NCBI GenBank assembly: GCA_035079385.1
Contig: JAVHKY010000044.1
Span: 2,170,001 to 2,234,000 of the forward strand
DNA length: 64,000 bases
From: Aspidiotus rigidus
Lineage: Eukaryota > Arthropoda > Insecta > Hemiptera > Diaspididae
Direction of reading: 5' to 3'
Position numbers and translations under genes: made by a program. The notes beneath the pieces were generated by a model that made no database searches, was not told the DNA's origin, and saw nothing but the letters and a program-made list of their open reading frames with translations. This document shows positions 12,427 through 22,888 of the stretch, piece after piece (the first letter of the stretch is position 1; every line of letters starts with the position of its first letter).

Positions 12427-13784
12427 AATATAATCGAGGAACAAGATCAAAGTAAATTGGAATAAATTTGGCTGGAGCCACGCTTGATGAATGTTAACGA
12501 TTTTTATCATTCGAGTTGATAGGGCTTTGTTCAACTTCAACGATGAAAAATATCTCTCGCGCCTAGCTATAATTTTGACGCAGTCCTCTCAGTCTTCATC
12601 GAAGACGGCGAAACATGCTGAAATAGGCCTTCCTACCTCAAACAAGGAAAATATTGATAATGACAGAAAAAAACGGACCGACCGATCATGGCTGATATGA
12701 AATAACCTCTAAATATACCACGTAGGTATACTGATTTAACACTCAATGTTGTGAAAAATTCATTTTGTTTTAACAGGATTAGTTAGAATACCTAAAGTTT
12801 CATTAAATGTGCAGTGGATGTGAGCGCTAGGTGAAGTAGGTAAGTACCTATTATTCTTGTTCATTTCTATGTGCTTAAAAAGGTGTACTTTTCTTCGTAA
12901 AAAAAAAAAACATTGGTTTAAGAGAGTGAAAATTTGAAGGAGGCCGTTTTGAAAAATAAATCGTTCAGATATACATATCTTAGATATCTACTGTAAAAGA
13001 ATATACCTACCCATTACATACTCGTCATTCAAACAATATTTTCGAACAGTATGAACGTTTTTAGAATTGATACGATTCACCAATAATTACGGTTTATTTT
13101 AACTATTTAAAAACTATATTTTTAAATATATGATTACCCTTTGCTCTGATGATGATTTATCAATCGAAAGCCGCTTAGCTCACTATTTTTGATTTTTTGA
13201 GTGAAGACTAGGGCCTTCCTCTCCCCTCAAACACCCAAGTTTCTACGTATTCATGTAAATTAGGTCTAGATTGTAAAAAACGAGAGGAAATACACGAAAC
13301 GTGCTGAAAATAGCAAATAAATCTTTGAAATAAAAATTTATTTTGTAAGATTCCACGGATTTTAGTAGGGGCTCCCCTCTCCCTTTAGAGCAATTTTGCT
13401 TAATTAGTCCACAAATTCAGCGCAAGTCGGCAAATGTCTCCTCGGGAATCGTTCAAATGGACTTCAAATTATTCAAAAGTGAATCCTTGGTCTTTTATCG
13501 ACATCAAACATTTTTAAAATTATGATTTGGACCATAAAAAAGAAATATCTAAAATATCATAATTTCATTGTTGTGAAACCTATTTTTAAAGGTTATTGTT
13601 TTAGTACATGCAATGCTCTTTTTCCTGTGATTCAAGGAGTTGCCCTTTGAAAAGTGCGTTAGAATAATGGTGTGCGTATAGTTATTTGGGGGAAGATCAG
13701 AAAACTGCTAAAATAGGATGATTTCGTTACTTACCGCTGTTTTCGTTTTAGTAGTCTACCATCGATTTTATTGAAATGTTTCAG
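12427..13784. other. Upstream region of the zinc-finger exon; possible untranslated exon
   Basis: No protein-coding gene is recognised. 12777-12839 is flanked by a good acceptor (ttaacag) and donor (gtaagt) but has no usable open frame; it could be a 5' untranslated exon of the zinc-finger gene. The missing coding start exon may also lie here but was not found. Confidence -1.
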
Positions 13785-14089
13785 ATGAGGAAATCGTTAC
13801 AATAGATATTTCATTTTTATCAGATGAAGAGGACCAAAATGAGTGCAGTCCTGTTTCGACGAAATTATTTGAACCAACCATAGACTTGACCATACCAACC
13901 GTAGATCTGACCACTGAAGAGGATGAGACGTACAAATGTCCTTGCTGTGGCGATGTATTTGAAAATAATGAAAAATTGGGGGTACATGTAAAAATTCATA
14001 GTGCGTATCCCAATAACTGTAGCTTAAATTTGAGTACAGAAGAATTGAAATTTGTATTGCTCTTGAGGCAACGTGAATCCTCCAAGTAA
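13785..14089 (+). CDS. C2H2 zinc-finger protein with SIM-like motifs (last exon, partial)
   Basis: An acceptor (gtttcag) precedes an open frame that starts with two bases completing a codon and runs to TAA at 14087-14089, giving about 101 residues. There is no in-frame ATG before the finger, so an upstream exon must supply the start. The C-terminal half carries one classic C2H2 finger, YKCPCCGDVF then LGVHVKIH (C-X2-C-X12-H-X3-H). The N-terminal half is acidic and holds EIVTIDIS, PTIDLT and PTVDLTTEEDE, which resemble SUMO-interacting motifs (hydrophobic core with D-L-T followed by acidic residues, as in RNF4). A role in nuclear SUMO-dependent contacts is inference only. No close family member was recognised. 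Confidence -1.
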
Positions 14090-14856
14090 ACTCGAGTAAG
14101 TTTTATAATATATATATATATGTATTATGAGCTCTTTCTTATTTTCAACGGTACCTGTACATGGAACTAAGAAGAGAGATTTTCTAAAATAATGAAGATT
14201 TTAACAAGAAATAATGTATACCTACGTAGGTATGTAAGTCAAAGTTTCCTTGGTAAAATCTTACCGAACAATGCGGTAAACGAAGATTTTCGACTCTACC
14301 TGGAATACTTAGTCTTTCTATTGTGATAATAATATTTTTCAAAGGTAGATATTGCATAGGTACCAACTTTAAGTATGAGTATAAGTAACTGAAATTCTAT
14401 GCAGATGATGCATTTTTTATTTTGTTTTCAATTAAATTTAGAATGTTAATGAGCGAAAATCGCTTACGTACACGTTAAGATGATTAAATGTTTTCGTAAA
14501 AAATTATGAGTAGGTGCATTAAATGATATAGATTTCTTCATCTTTCTATTTAGTTAGAGACAAATCATTTTGTAGAACTTTTTAGAGTCTGTATTTCTGT
14601 TTTTACCTTTTTTATGTCGTTGTCTCGTTTTCGGAAATGGATTATCTTCATACTAGCCAGTTACCTCTTCAGTACCTACCTATGTTTAATTTATTAAACG
14701 TTTTTTAATTTTTTCATTTTTATTCGTTGATGGAAGAATTCAGTTCTTCAAAAAGTAATTATATACTGTATGTTTTATTTCTGTGATGCTACTCGATTTA
14801 TGAAATGTGTTCATAATCATGTTTATTTTTATCTGATGACATGGGTTTCTATCAAG
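14090..14856. other. AT-rich intergenic, (TA)n run
   Basis: Contains a short TA microsatellite near 14109-14122 and otherwise low-complexity AT-rich DNA. No gene or element recognised. Confidence -1.
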
Positions 14857-15619
14857 TCGTGACCTTAGAACAGAACTAACGTAAGTCCAAAACAGTGTTT
14901 TTACAGGAGGAAAGATTTAAAGTTTTAAATCGCTGTCTTTTTCTGAGAATACATTTTGAAGATAAAGTAAAGACTGACTCTGTATCAGAAAATGATTTCA
15001 AACTCATTTTCATCATCAGAAATTCAAAATAATTAAACTTTCCGTTTTTTTTTGGACTTACGATAGTTTGACATTGAAACACTGAGAACAGAATTATTTT
15101 ATGTCCATGTTAAGCTCTTTCTGCAGTAAACAAAATAGCTAAGAGAAAGGACATACGATAATGTCGGTTTGTCAGAAGAAAACAAAAAAGTATAAGTAGG
15201 AAAAAAAAAAATTTTGTTTTACAAAATCACTGAGTATTGAACGTGAAAAAATAGTAGGTATAACCATTTTGAAAGAACCGAAGTATAGCGTAACTCATTT
15301 TGTCACCAAAAAATTGAAACAGAAATAACTTAAGTCCGGTAAGTTTCTTCTGCTCTCAGAAAATAAATAAAACGTTAGTGCAGAAGTATCGTAACTCCGC
15401 GTAGAAAGCGCGGGTGCCGGACTTACGTTAGTTCTGTTTCAATTTTGGTGACAAAATGAGTTACGTTACTTTCGTTCTTTCAATTTTTAAGTAATTTCCC
15501 GACGGTTTGGACTTAAACTGATTAAACCAATCGAAAGAGAGTACTCCATACTATAATAATCCGATATAATCCGAAAATCGAATTTTTGGACTTACGTTAG
15601 TTCTGTTCTAAGGTCACGA
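14857..15619. mobile_element. 763-bp terminal-inverted-repeat element with nested hairpin
   Basis: The left end TCGTGACCTTAGAACAGAAC, continuing CTAACGTAAGTCCAAAA, is mirrored at the right end finishing GGTCACGA at 15619, giving about 35-bp terminal repeats. Inside, 15268-15340 and 15417-15480 form a second inverted pair built on 'taactcattttgtcacc' and the repeated 'taagtcc' word. No transposase frame is visible, so it is non-autonomous. No clear target-site duplication was found. Confidence -1.
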
Positions 15620-16203
15620 AGTTAAGATAGGAAGTCATTTTTATTTCTAATAACAAACGTAAGTACAAATGTTCGCTCGATAGTTTTTTTTTTTTTTTTT
15701 TTTTACTTAATTTATTTTACAAGCTTTGAAGCTGCTCTAGGGCTATTAGCTTGACAAAGGTTTATTGAAAAGACGGATACTATGATATGGTTAAATGAGG
15801 GGGAAGATGTCGGTTTGTATCTTCAATATTCTATCGTTTCTTGAGTTTTTAATTTAGTCTTTTTTCCTTTTTTTTTTTCCTCTTATGTAGGCCTATAAGC
15901 TTAATTTTCATTAGATTCTTTGAAAATTAGATGCCAATATTTGGACCAAAAACTTCCTTTCTTTATTTTATTAAAATTAATAAGTTTCTTTTTCATAAGT
16001 ACATCTACAAAACTTAATTATAGATATACATTTTAATTCTATTTGTTTCAAATGTTTAGGCAAGCTAAAATTGATTTTGAGTCAATATTTTTTGAATAAA
16101 TACTTGAAAAATAATACAATTTATTTGAATTTCCAGGGATTAATTGTGTAATTTATTTTTCTACCTTATTGAAGTTGAAATTTTATCGGTGAATTATCTC
16201 ATC
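15620..16203. other. T-rich spacer, no gene
   Basis: Includes a run of about 22 T near 15683-15704 and other homopolymer tracts. Nothing else is recognised. Confidence -1.
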
Positions 16204-16323
16204 TATCGAATAAAATCTTGTCTAAATTCACCATTCATGTTTTATTTTGCACGACGTTTCGAACGAGTCACGTCGTGAAAAATGAAAAATAAATGGTGAA
16301 TTTAGCCAAGATTTTACTCGATA
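16204..16323. repeat. 120-bp hairpin element
   Basis: 'tatcgaataaaatcttg' and 'caagattttactcgata' mark the ends. Within, 'taaattcaccatt' faces 'aatggtgaattta' and 'gcacgacgt' faces 'acgtcgtg'. Arms of about 50 bp surround a loop of about 12 bases. Small MITE-like unit. Confidence -1.
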
Positions 16324-17844
16324 CCTTTTAGAGATATTTTCATTCAATCAACTTTAGTATAATTTTACGGAAGAAACTTCTCCGTAAGAATTAATTCATG
16401 AACGAAATCCCAGTAAATATTTGCATGATTATTTTGAGACTACTTCGAAAATTAGGTCATCTAAAAAATGAAAAAAAGCTTCTGCAGTCACGTAAACAAA
16501 CCCGACTCCTTCCTCTGAAAGTTCGAAGACTTGTTTTTCCGTTTTCAATAAACAAAAATTTCATCCATTTTTCCTCATCTTTTTTTTTTTTTTTACAATG
16601 AAACTTCATTTATTTACCTCATACCTTGGTAACCGTAGTCAATCACTTGTTTTCCAGTCTTTGTACCCGAGTTGAATTTATCATTAGAATACCTAACATT
16701 CCTAACCATACTTTTTATTTTAAATACCTACCCTGAAAGTATTTCATCTTGTATTTTAATATGGCTCACAAAAGCTATCGTGAAGGTTAAGGTATTCGGC
16801 GATCTAATAGAAATAATAATTAATAAACGAACTATACTTCTTATCTACAAAATACTTAAGTAATTCGTAATTTGTGAATCTTATGCAGACCACATTTGTA
16901 TAATAATCCCTTCAAAATGAGGATTAGAATTGCAAGAGAATTGCATCGGGCAGTTGAACCCAATTTAGATGAACGTTGTTTGCTAAAAAAATGCGATGGA
17001 CAATCTTCTACTAGCATACGATTCAAGATCTTCTCTACAGAAATAAAAAATAGCGAGAAATTTTTCGCTCTGGGATTTTTTGATAATTTTTTCAAGAGTT
17101 ATAAATCGGTCACTTTTTATTCCCCAAGTATGCGCAAAATGAAATACGATCAGTGTACGTAGCATAAAAAAGTCAGAAAGGGATTATAGAGAGTATGTTT
17201 GACGATGAGAGCATTGTTAGGTGAAAATTTTACTGAGAAACAATTGTGTTTGTTGCTGAGGAAGAATGAATCATTCTCGTTGTAAGTGGAAGTAATAAAT
17301 GGGAATAAAATATTAGTAACTCAAAGGGGGCTGTGTCAACGATTCTAGAAGATCAATAGTCATAATCTATCTGAAAAAATTCTCGAGACGGGTGCAACAA
17401 GATTGGATAGCACTCAATAAAAGCCAAAGAAAAGTGTTTTAAATGGTGTTCAGTGGACTTGAGATAGATTAGCCAACGTGAAAGCTCCCAATCACTCCAT
17501 TGTAAAGTGTCAGATTTTTGCGGAAGGTACTTGACCTGAAGATATTATTGTGTAAGTACGTGAGATTCAAGTAATTTCTTCTCCCAACTTTAGTCCGAGA
17601 AATTATCATTTGTTTGATTTGAAACGAACTTTTCTGGCAAAACCACAGAAAGTAGGAGGACGCTGAATACTCGACCGACGAACTCGCGCCATCATATTTC
17701 TATCGTCTAGGGAACGCTCTCAAAATTTTAGGGACGTTTCCTCGTTGTTCTCTATTGTGCGGTTTCTTGTGTGAGGTGCTCTCGTACCCGCGGAAGACAA
17801 AAGGAAGATATCTTGAAAATCAAAGAAGACGACCATCAGTCGAT
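16324..17844. other. Gene-free spacer downstream of HARS
   Basis: Short frames on both strands (16398-17165) overlap one another and match nothing recognised. No exon-like signals were convincing. Confidence -1.
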
Positions 17845-17850
17845 TTTATT
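17845..17850 (-). promoter_or_regulatory. Candidate poly(A) signal of HARS
   Basis: AATAAA on the minus strand, about 70 nt after the HARS stop codon at 17922-17924; good spacing for the cleavage signal. Confidence -1.
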
Positions 17851-17921
17851 TCAGATGTTTGTTAATATTTTTAGATGACTGCGTGAGGATGAGAATTTCT
17901 CTTGTATGAGCTTTGATAAAA

Positions 17922-19463
17922 TCATGTGTTTATAGTTTCTGTTTGGTTGACGGAAGAAGGATCTTCACGTTGAAGTAAGGTCTTCAATTCGGAAACTAAG
18001 CACTCACGTGGAATATTTGTTTCTTCTCGGGTCTGCATATTTCTTACTTTTACGGTACCATTTTTCAACTCTGACTGACCAATAATCACAATGTAGGGAA
18101 TCCTCTGCTCCTCACAGTATTGTATTTGATTCAAAAATTTAGGATTTTTCTTATACGGCTGTTCGGCGTAAATGCCGTTATTCCAAAGTTCATGAATGAT
18201 TTTCATACGTTCTTCGAGCATGTTCTTCTGAGCGGATGCGACGAATACTTGTGTTTCAGTGGTGCGAATTCGCTCCTCTTCTTGGGCCATTTTTGTTTCG
18301 ATCACATAAATTAATCTTTCTATTCCTATAGAAATACCAACGCACGGTACACTCTTATTCTTGGTATCGAACGTACCGACTAAGTTGTCGTATCTTCCTC
18401 CGGCTGCCACGCTCCCAAGGCCTGCCCATTCTTCCTTTTGCGATGTCTCTAACACAAATTCGTAAATTAGGCCTGTATAATAATCTAGCCCGCGAGCTAA
18501 ACTCAAGTCGAACGAAATTTTTTCATTCATACCGTAAATATTGCAATAATGTAAGAACATTTTTATATCTTCGAGTCCCTGTTTGGGCAGTGGTGAATGG
18601 GACAAGAATTCATCTTGCAACAATACCTCCACTAGTTCTAGTCCTCCATTACGTTGAACATAAGAGCCAATTTTATCCACATCGTTTGGCGACAATTCTC
18701 TCGCCAACATTTCCTCGCGCACCACTCCCCAAGACTCCTTATCTAGTTTATCGATTGCCGTACAAATGATTCGAAATTTTGAATTATCTATACCACATGA
18801 TTCAAATAAACCGTCGAGTAATAACCTATGATTAATTTTAATACGGTAGGAGGTTAATTTGAGAGCGTTCAAAATTTCGTGCGCTACCCGTACACACTCC
18901 ACTTCCGCCAGCATTGGATCGTATACTCCGGCAATATCAAAATCGCATTGTAAAAACTCTCGATATCTAGCTTTCGATATCGAGGGTTTATCCCGTCTGT
19001 ACACTTTGCCTATCTGGTATCGTTTAATATTGGTTATTTTATTCATCGCTAAATATCGAGCGAAAGGAACGGTCAGATCATAACGCAACGAGAGCATTTC
19101 ACCGCCTTGATCCGCGAGATCGTATATTAGTTTGGAATCCTCTCCGTACTTGCCTGTCAATATCTCTCTGAGTTCGAACGCTGGTGTATCTATACTCACG
19201 GCACCGTGCCGATCAAAAACGCGGACAATGTCTTCCAAAACTTTATTTCGTAAAGCCATCTGTTCGGGTCCATAGTCTCGAGTACCTTTCGGGGGCTTCA
19301 GGTGGTATTTTGCGTTAGTTTCTGTATTCTCCGCCGCCATCTCGTCTCCATTTGTTTCTTCTGTTCTATTTTGCAAATGAGCGCAATGACTTGAGATTGC
19401 AAACTCTCCTCTGTCAATGAGTGAACAAAACAGTATCACGAGACGAACTTTTTTTATAAACAT
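17922..19463 (-). CDS. HARS: Histidine--tRNA ligase, intronless, two candidate starts
   Basis: 513 residues in one uninterrupted exon. It charges tRNA-His with histidine using ATP. Class II signatures are all present: [13 protein letters not shown] (57-69), the strongly conserved [13 protein letters not shown] and [18 protein letters not shown] blocks (104-142), motif 2 RYREF with QCDFDIAG (167-179), His[11 protein letters not shown] (322-331), HisB AAGGRYD (353-359), motif 3 GISIGIERL (376-384), and a C-terminal anticodon-binding domain with [16 protein letters not shown] (437-452). Similarity is to the eukaryotic cytosolic enzyme, but the N-terminal WHEP domain of the human protein is absent. 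The first ATG (19461-19463) gives a basic, hydrophobic leader [10 protein letters not shown]... that could target mitochondria; the second (M42, ATG 19338-19340, strong context with G at +4) would give the cytosolic form. No poly(A) tract follows the stop, so a recent retrocopy is not evident. Confidence -1.
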   Translation of the reverse strand: MFIKKVRLVILFCSLIDRGEFAISSHCAHLQNRTEETNGDEMAAENTETNAKYHLKPPKGTRDYGPEQMALRNKVLEDIVRVFDRHGAVSIDTPAFELREILTGKYGEDSKLIYDLADQGGEMLSLRYDLTVPFARYLAMNKITNIKRYQIGKVYRRDKPSISKARYREFLQCDFDIAGVYDPMLAEVECVRVAHEILNALKLTSYRIKINHRLLLDGLFESCGIDNSKFRIICTAIDKLDKESWGVVREEMLARELSPNDVDKIGSYVQRNGGLELVEVLLQDEFLSHSPLPKQGLEDIKMFLHYCNIYGMNEKISFDLSLARGLDYYTGLIYEFVLETSQKEEWAGLGSVAAGGRYDNLVGTFDTKNKSVPCVGISIGIERLIYVIETKMAQEEERIRTTETQVFVASAQKNMLEERMKIIHELWNNGIYAEQPYKKNPKFLNQIQYCEEQRIPYIVIIGQSELKNGTVKVRNMQTREETNIPRECLVSELKTLLQREDPSSVNQTETINT

Positions 19464-20770
19464 CTTTCGACTAGGTACTTAAGTTATAACAGGTAGGTAG
19501 GCCCGTAGTGCTTTGAAGAGTGTTAGTAAGTTTGTCTTCAAGAAAAGTAATCAGTGAAAACTCTTTTAGTCTGGGGAAAATTAGTATTTTTGATTCAACT
19601 TCAATATACTAGAACAGGAATAGCCCAGAATTGTACTAAAATTTTTCAATTACTTACAGCCCTCACTAGATTAGCAACTTCGGGAGTAAAATGTACATTA
19701 TCGGATATTAGATACGAGAAGTAGGCCTAAATAGTATAGGCTGTCAGAATATTTATTATATACCTACCTCTCTCTATTTTCTGAATTTTTCATGTCGTTC
19801 ATTGAGGAACAACATCATTTCACATGGTGAAGTAATCTTAATAAAAGCACAATAATTTGTCTCTCCGAGTAACCGGTAGATACAGGCCTAAACTCACGAA
19901 GTTTCTAAATTCATTTATCATGGAAAAGAAGTCTTGTTAAACATCATTAACAAGAGAGATGGTACAGACAATATTAGGCCACTATTATCAACTTGATTAC
20001 ACGCAAAATACATTTACCATTAAGTGAATTTTTCAGGTTATATAATTATTTTGAAAATCTTCTCACCGCCAAATATAGCTTGGTGCTGCTAAGAATACGT
20101 ATCTTCAATAAATATTTAGAACTTTTTGGGGTATTTCATTTTCCAGGAATTGTCTTTCAGGAAAACAAAATTAATTCTAGTTTTTAAATAGGAGTTCGGA
20201 TTAAACAGGGAGGATAACGGAAAACTAAGTAATGGGTCTCATCGTGACAAACTAAAAAAATACTGAAAATTTTTCAAAAAATTTCACCACCACAGAAAAA
20301 AACTATCTACAAATGAGATCACTTTGGTGGTTATGACACCTGTAAATTCCAGGTGAATTCTATGTCTTTCGAACACTCTTTCTATGAAGTGCGGTTTGAG
20401 GTTTCAAAAATAACCTACAAAAAAATCCAGAAATCAAACTCGTTAGTTTCGCTTCCTAAATGTTGTGCCAACTTTTCAGTAAGAATTCTTAAATCCGTAA
20501 TTTTTTTTCTCTCTTTTTGGCACATTTAATATTTCTGCTCTGACACTCCTGCGATTTGTATCCATAAGTTCGTCTGTACAACCATGACCTAGGGCCACTG
20601 AATAAACTTCAATCCTCGAAGGAAAGGTAGAGGCACGGTAGGTGGAAGTATGAAAAATTTGTTGAAAGGAGCAAAAAAATTGCTACAAAAATAAAGACCC
20701 TAGCTGGGTTGGTCAAAACTCAGGAGTGCCTCCGCTCAAAATTCTTTCTTATAAAAGCTCATTTGTAGTA
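19464..20770. other. HARS upstream region, no gene recognised
   Basis: Probably holds the HARS promoter. GTAGGTAGG words occur at 19493-19501. Short frames at 19993-20187 and elsewhere show no family features. Confidence -1.
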
Positions 20771-21797
20771 GGGTTTTTGACCGAAGTAATAATTATAAGT
20801 GGATAACGGTTATCGGTCCGGTCAGCTACAAAATTAAACCGGTCAACAGTTATGGTATATTACGCGACAGTAGAGGAAAGTATGTGATTCCCGAATGCAA
20901 TTAGTTTGATGAGCGAGGCGGAGCCGAGTGACGTAAACGCACGAGGGAATCACGTTACTTTCCTACTGTATTTTAACGAAAGGTGGGGGGAATTCGTTCG
21001 TTCAGTAATAGGAGCATACGCGGTAGGTAATTTACCTACCCCTCGCTTCTTTTATTATGCCTTTCACTTGCATAGACTGCTTTGACTATAGCTCTGTTAC
21101 ACTGATACCAACATTAATTTTCCACAACCAAAGCAGTGTACAAAACACCATGTTTTCCACGCACCTTTCATTAAAGTATTTTTCTGAAACGGTCATTATG
21201 GTCATAACCATTATTAAAACATTTAAAATAGTTCATAACGGTCAAAATAGAGAAAAACATTTTTTTGGTAGAAAGAACAGAGTTTTGAACTAGAGAAACA
21301 GGCTTTCAAACTAAAAAAATATGTTTTTAAACTGAAAAACATGTTTTTGAACTAAAAAAAAATATTTTTAAACTAAAAAACATTGTAAAGATAAGTGTCA
21401 ACATGACCAGTTATGTAACTGTTACTTATTGTACAACCAATGACCGAAAGGAAAAAATGTTTATTTTTTGGTTAGAACGGTCATAGGGGTCATGTTCACA
21501 GTTATCTTTTTAATGCTTTTTACTTTAAAAAGAATTTTTTTTTTTTGTTCAAAAACATATTTTTTCAAATTAAAAACATATTCTTAGGTTTAAAAACAAT
21601 AAAAACATATTTTTTTAGTTTGACCATTATGACCAAATCATATTTAAAATTTTTAATAATGGTCATGACTGTTATAACTTAAGACAACGATTTTATAGAG
21701 CATCTCAGAAAAATACTTTATGGGACCGCATGGCAATAACTGTTAACCAGTTGACCGTGAAATGGTTATCCACTTATAATTATTTTGGTCAAGAACC
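20771..21797. mobile_element. 1.03-kb inverted-repeat element with nested repeats
   Basis: The left end GGGTTTTTGACCGAAGTAAT, continuing AATTATAAGTGGATAAC, is mirrored by the right end finishing GGTCAAGAACCATT. A second inverted pair lies inside (ggtcattatggtcataacc near 21190; its complement near 21650), and homopolymeric 'tttttaaactaaaaa' repeats fill the centre. At 20868-20970 a separate hairpin is embedded: CAGTAGAGGAAAGTATGTGA facing TCACGTTACTTTCCTACTG. No transposase frame. Confidence -1.
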
Positions 21798-22796
21798 ATT
21801 AGAGATGCTAAATTCAAAATTTCAAACCTGTAGGTCCACGTACTAAGGAGCTCAAGAGTGAGTAAAATGGACAACCATTTTCTTAGTAACTTACTTAATT
21901 ACTTTTCAGCTGACGGCTTCTCCACTAGTGAACAAAACTCGACGGCGTGGCTAGCGGCTTCATGTGATTTTTCCATCATAATCTTTGATTGTATACCTCT
22001 TATGGACTGAGCTTTGTCCATATACTACAATGTTAAACAAGCATGGAAACATGTATAGCATTAGGAGGACTCCAACGTAGGCAGCGCGGGTGCGTGCGCG
22101 GAGGAGTAACAGCTTCTCCTCCCTCCGCATTTTATTTTCTTATAATTTCTTTCCACGGGTAAACGTCGTCTTAGCTCAGTCCATAAGTGGTATATGTATA
22201 TAGCACGTATTTTTACGCGCGAATCAACCTCTGCATCGTCGTCTTAGCCTAAGTGCACCCGGGTGTTGTTATACGCGGTCGGGCATGATGGGTATTAAAT
22301 AATATGATAGTCTTTCTGCTTTGAAAATGTTCGTTTTTTTTGTTTATGAATTTGAGTATTAATTGATCTTTATATAAAATCATTTGTAGAGTTGAACAAA
22401 AAAAAAAAAAGAAAAGTGTCGAAAATTCTCCAAGCATGAAAAAGTTATTAAAATAGTGGAAAGAAACTGAAGAGTGTTTGCCTTTTTAGCCGACAAAAAA
22501 AGTGAGCGTTTGATTCCTCAATTGAGTTTCCAAATAAGATCTATTCCTCTACATAAAATCATTTGTACAGTTTGAAAAAAATGATGAAAAAATTCTACAA
22601 ACTCAAAAAAGTCCCTATAACACGAGTTATATGAATTAAGACACATGAACTAGTGCGACTGTGCTTTACGTATGTTTATTAAAAGTAGAAAATTTAAAAT
22701 TTCAAGTCTCATTTAATCTTCTCGCATAGAGCAACAAGAAAGCCCTCTTCATTTATTCGATGCAACAACAAAATTCTGTATAATAATCCCACAGAA
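21798..22796. other. Spacer with no recognised gene
   Basis: AT-rich, with some GC-rich patches near 22075-22130. Nothing coding could be supported. Confidence -1.
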
Positions 22797-22802
22797 TTTA
22801 TT
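22797..22802 (-). promoter_or_regulatory. Candidate poly(A) signal of the secreted-protein gene
   Basis: AATAAA on the minus strand about 90 nt downstream of the stop at 22889-22891. Confidence -1.
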
Positions 22803-22888
22803 AAAACTAACTGTGACTCGCTCATCTTTGAGCAAGTAATCTTGCCTTTTTTGAAGTATCGATTCCTGGGTGGTTTTGGCTCGTTATT

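Noticed and set aside
18443..18769. 108-residue plus-strand frame inside HARS
   Set aside because: Antisense shadow of the conserved HARS frame.
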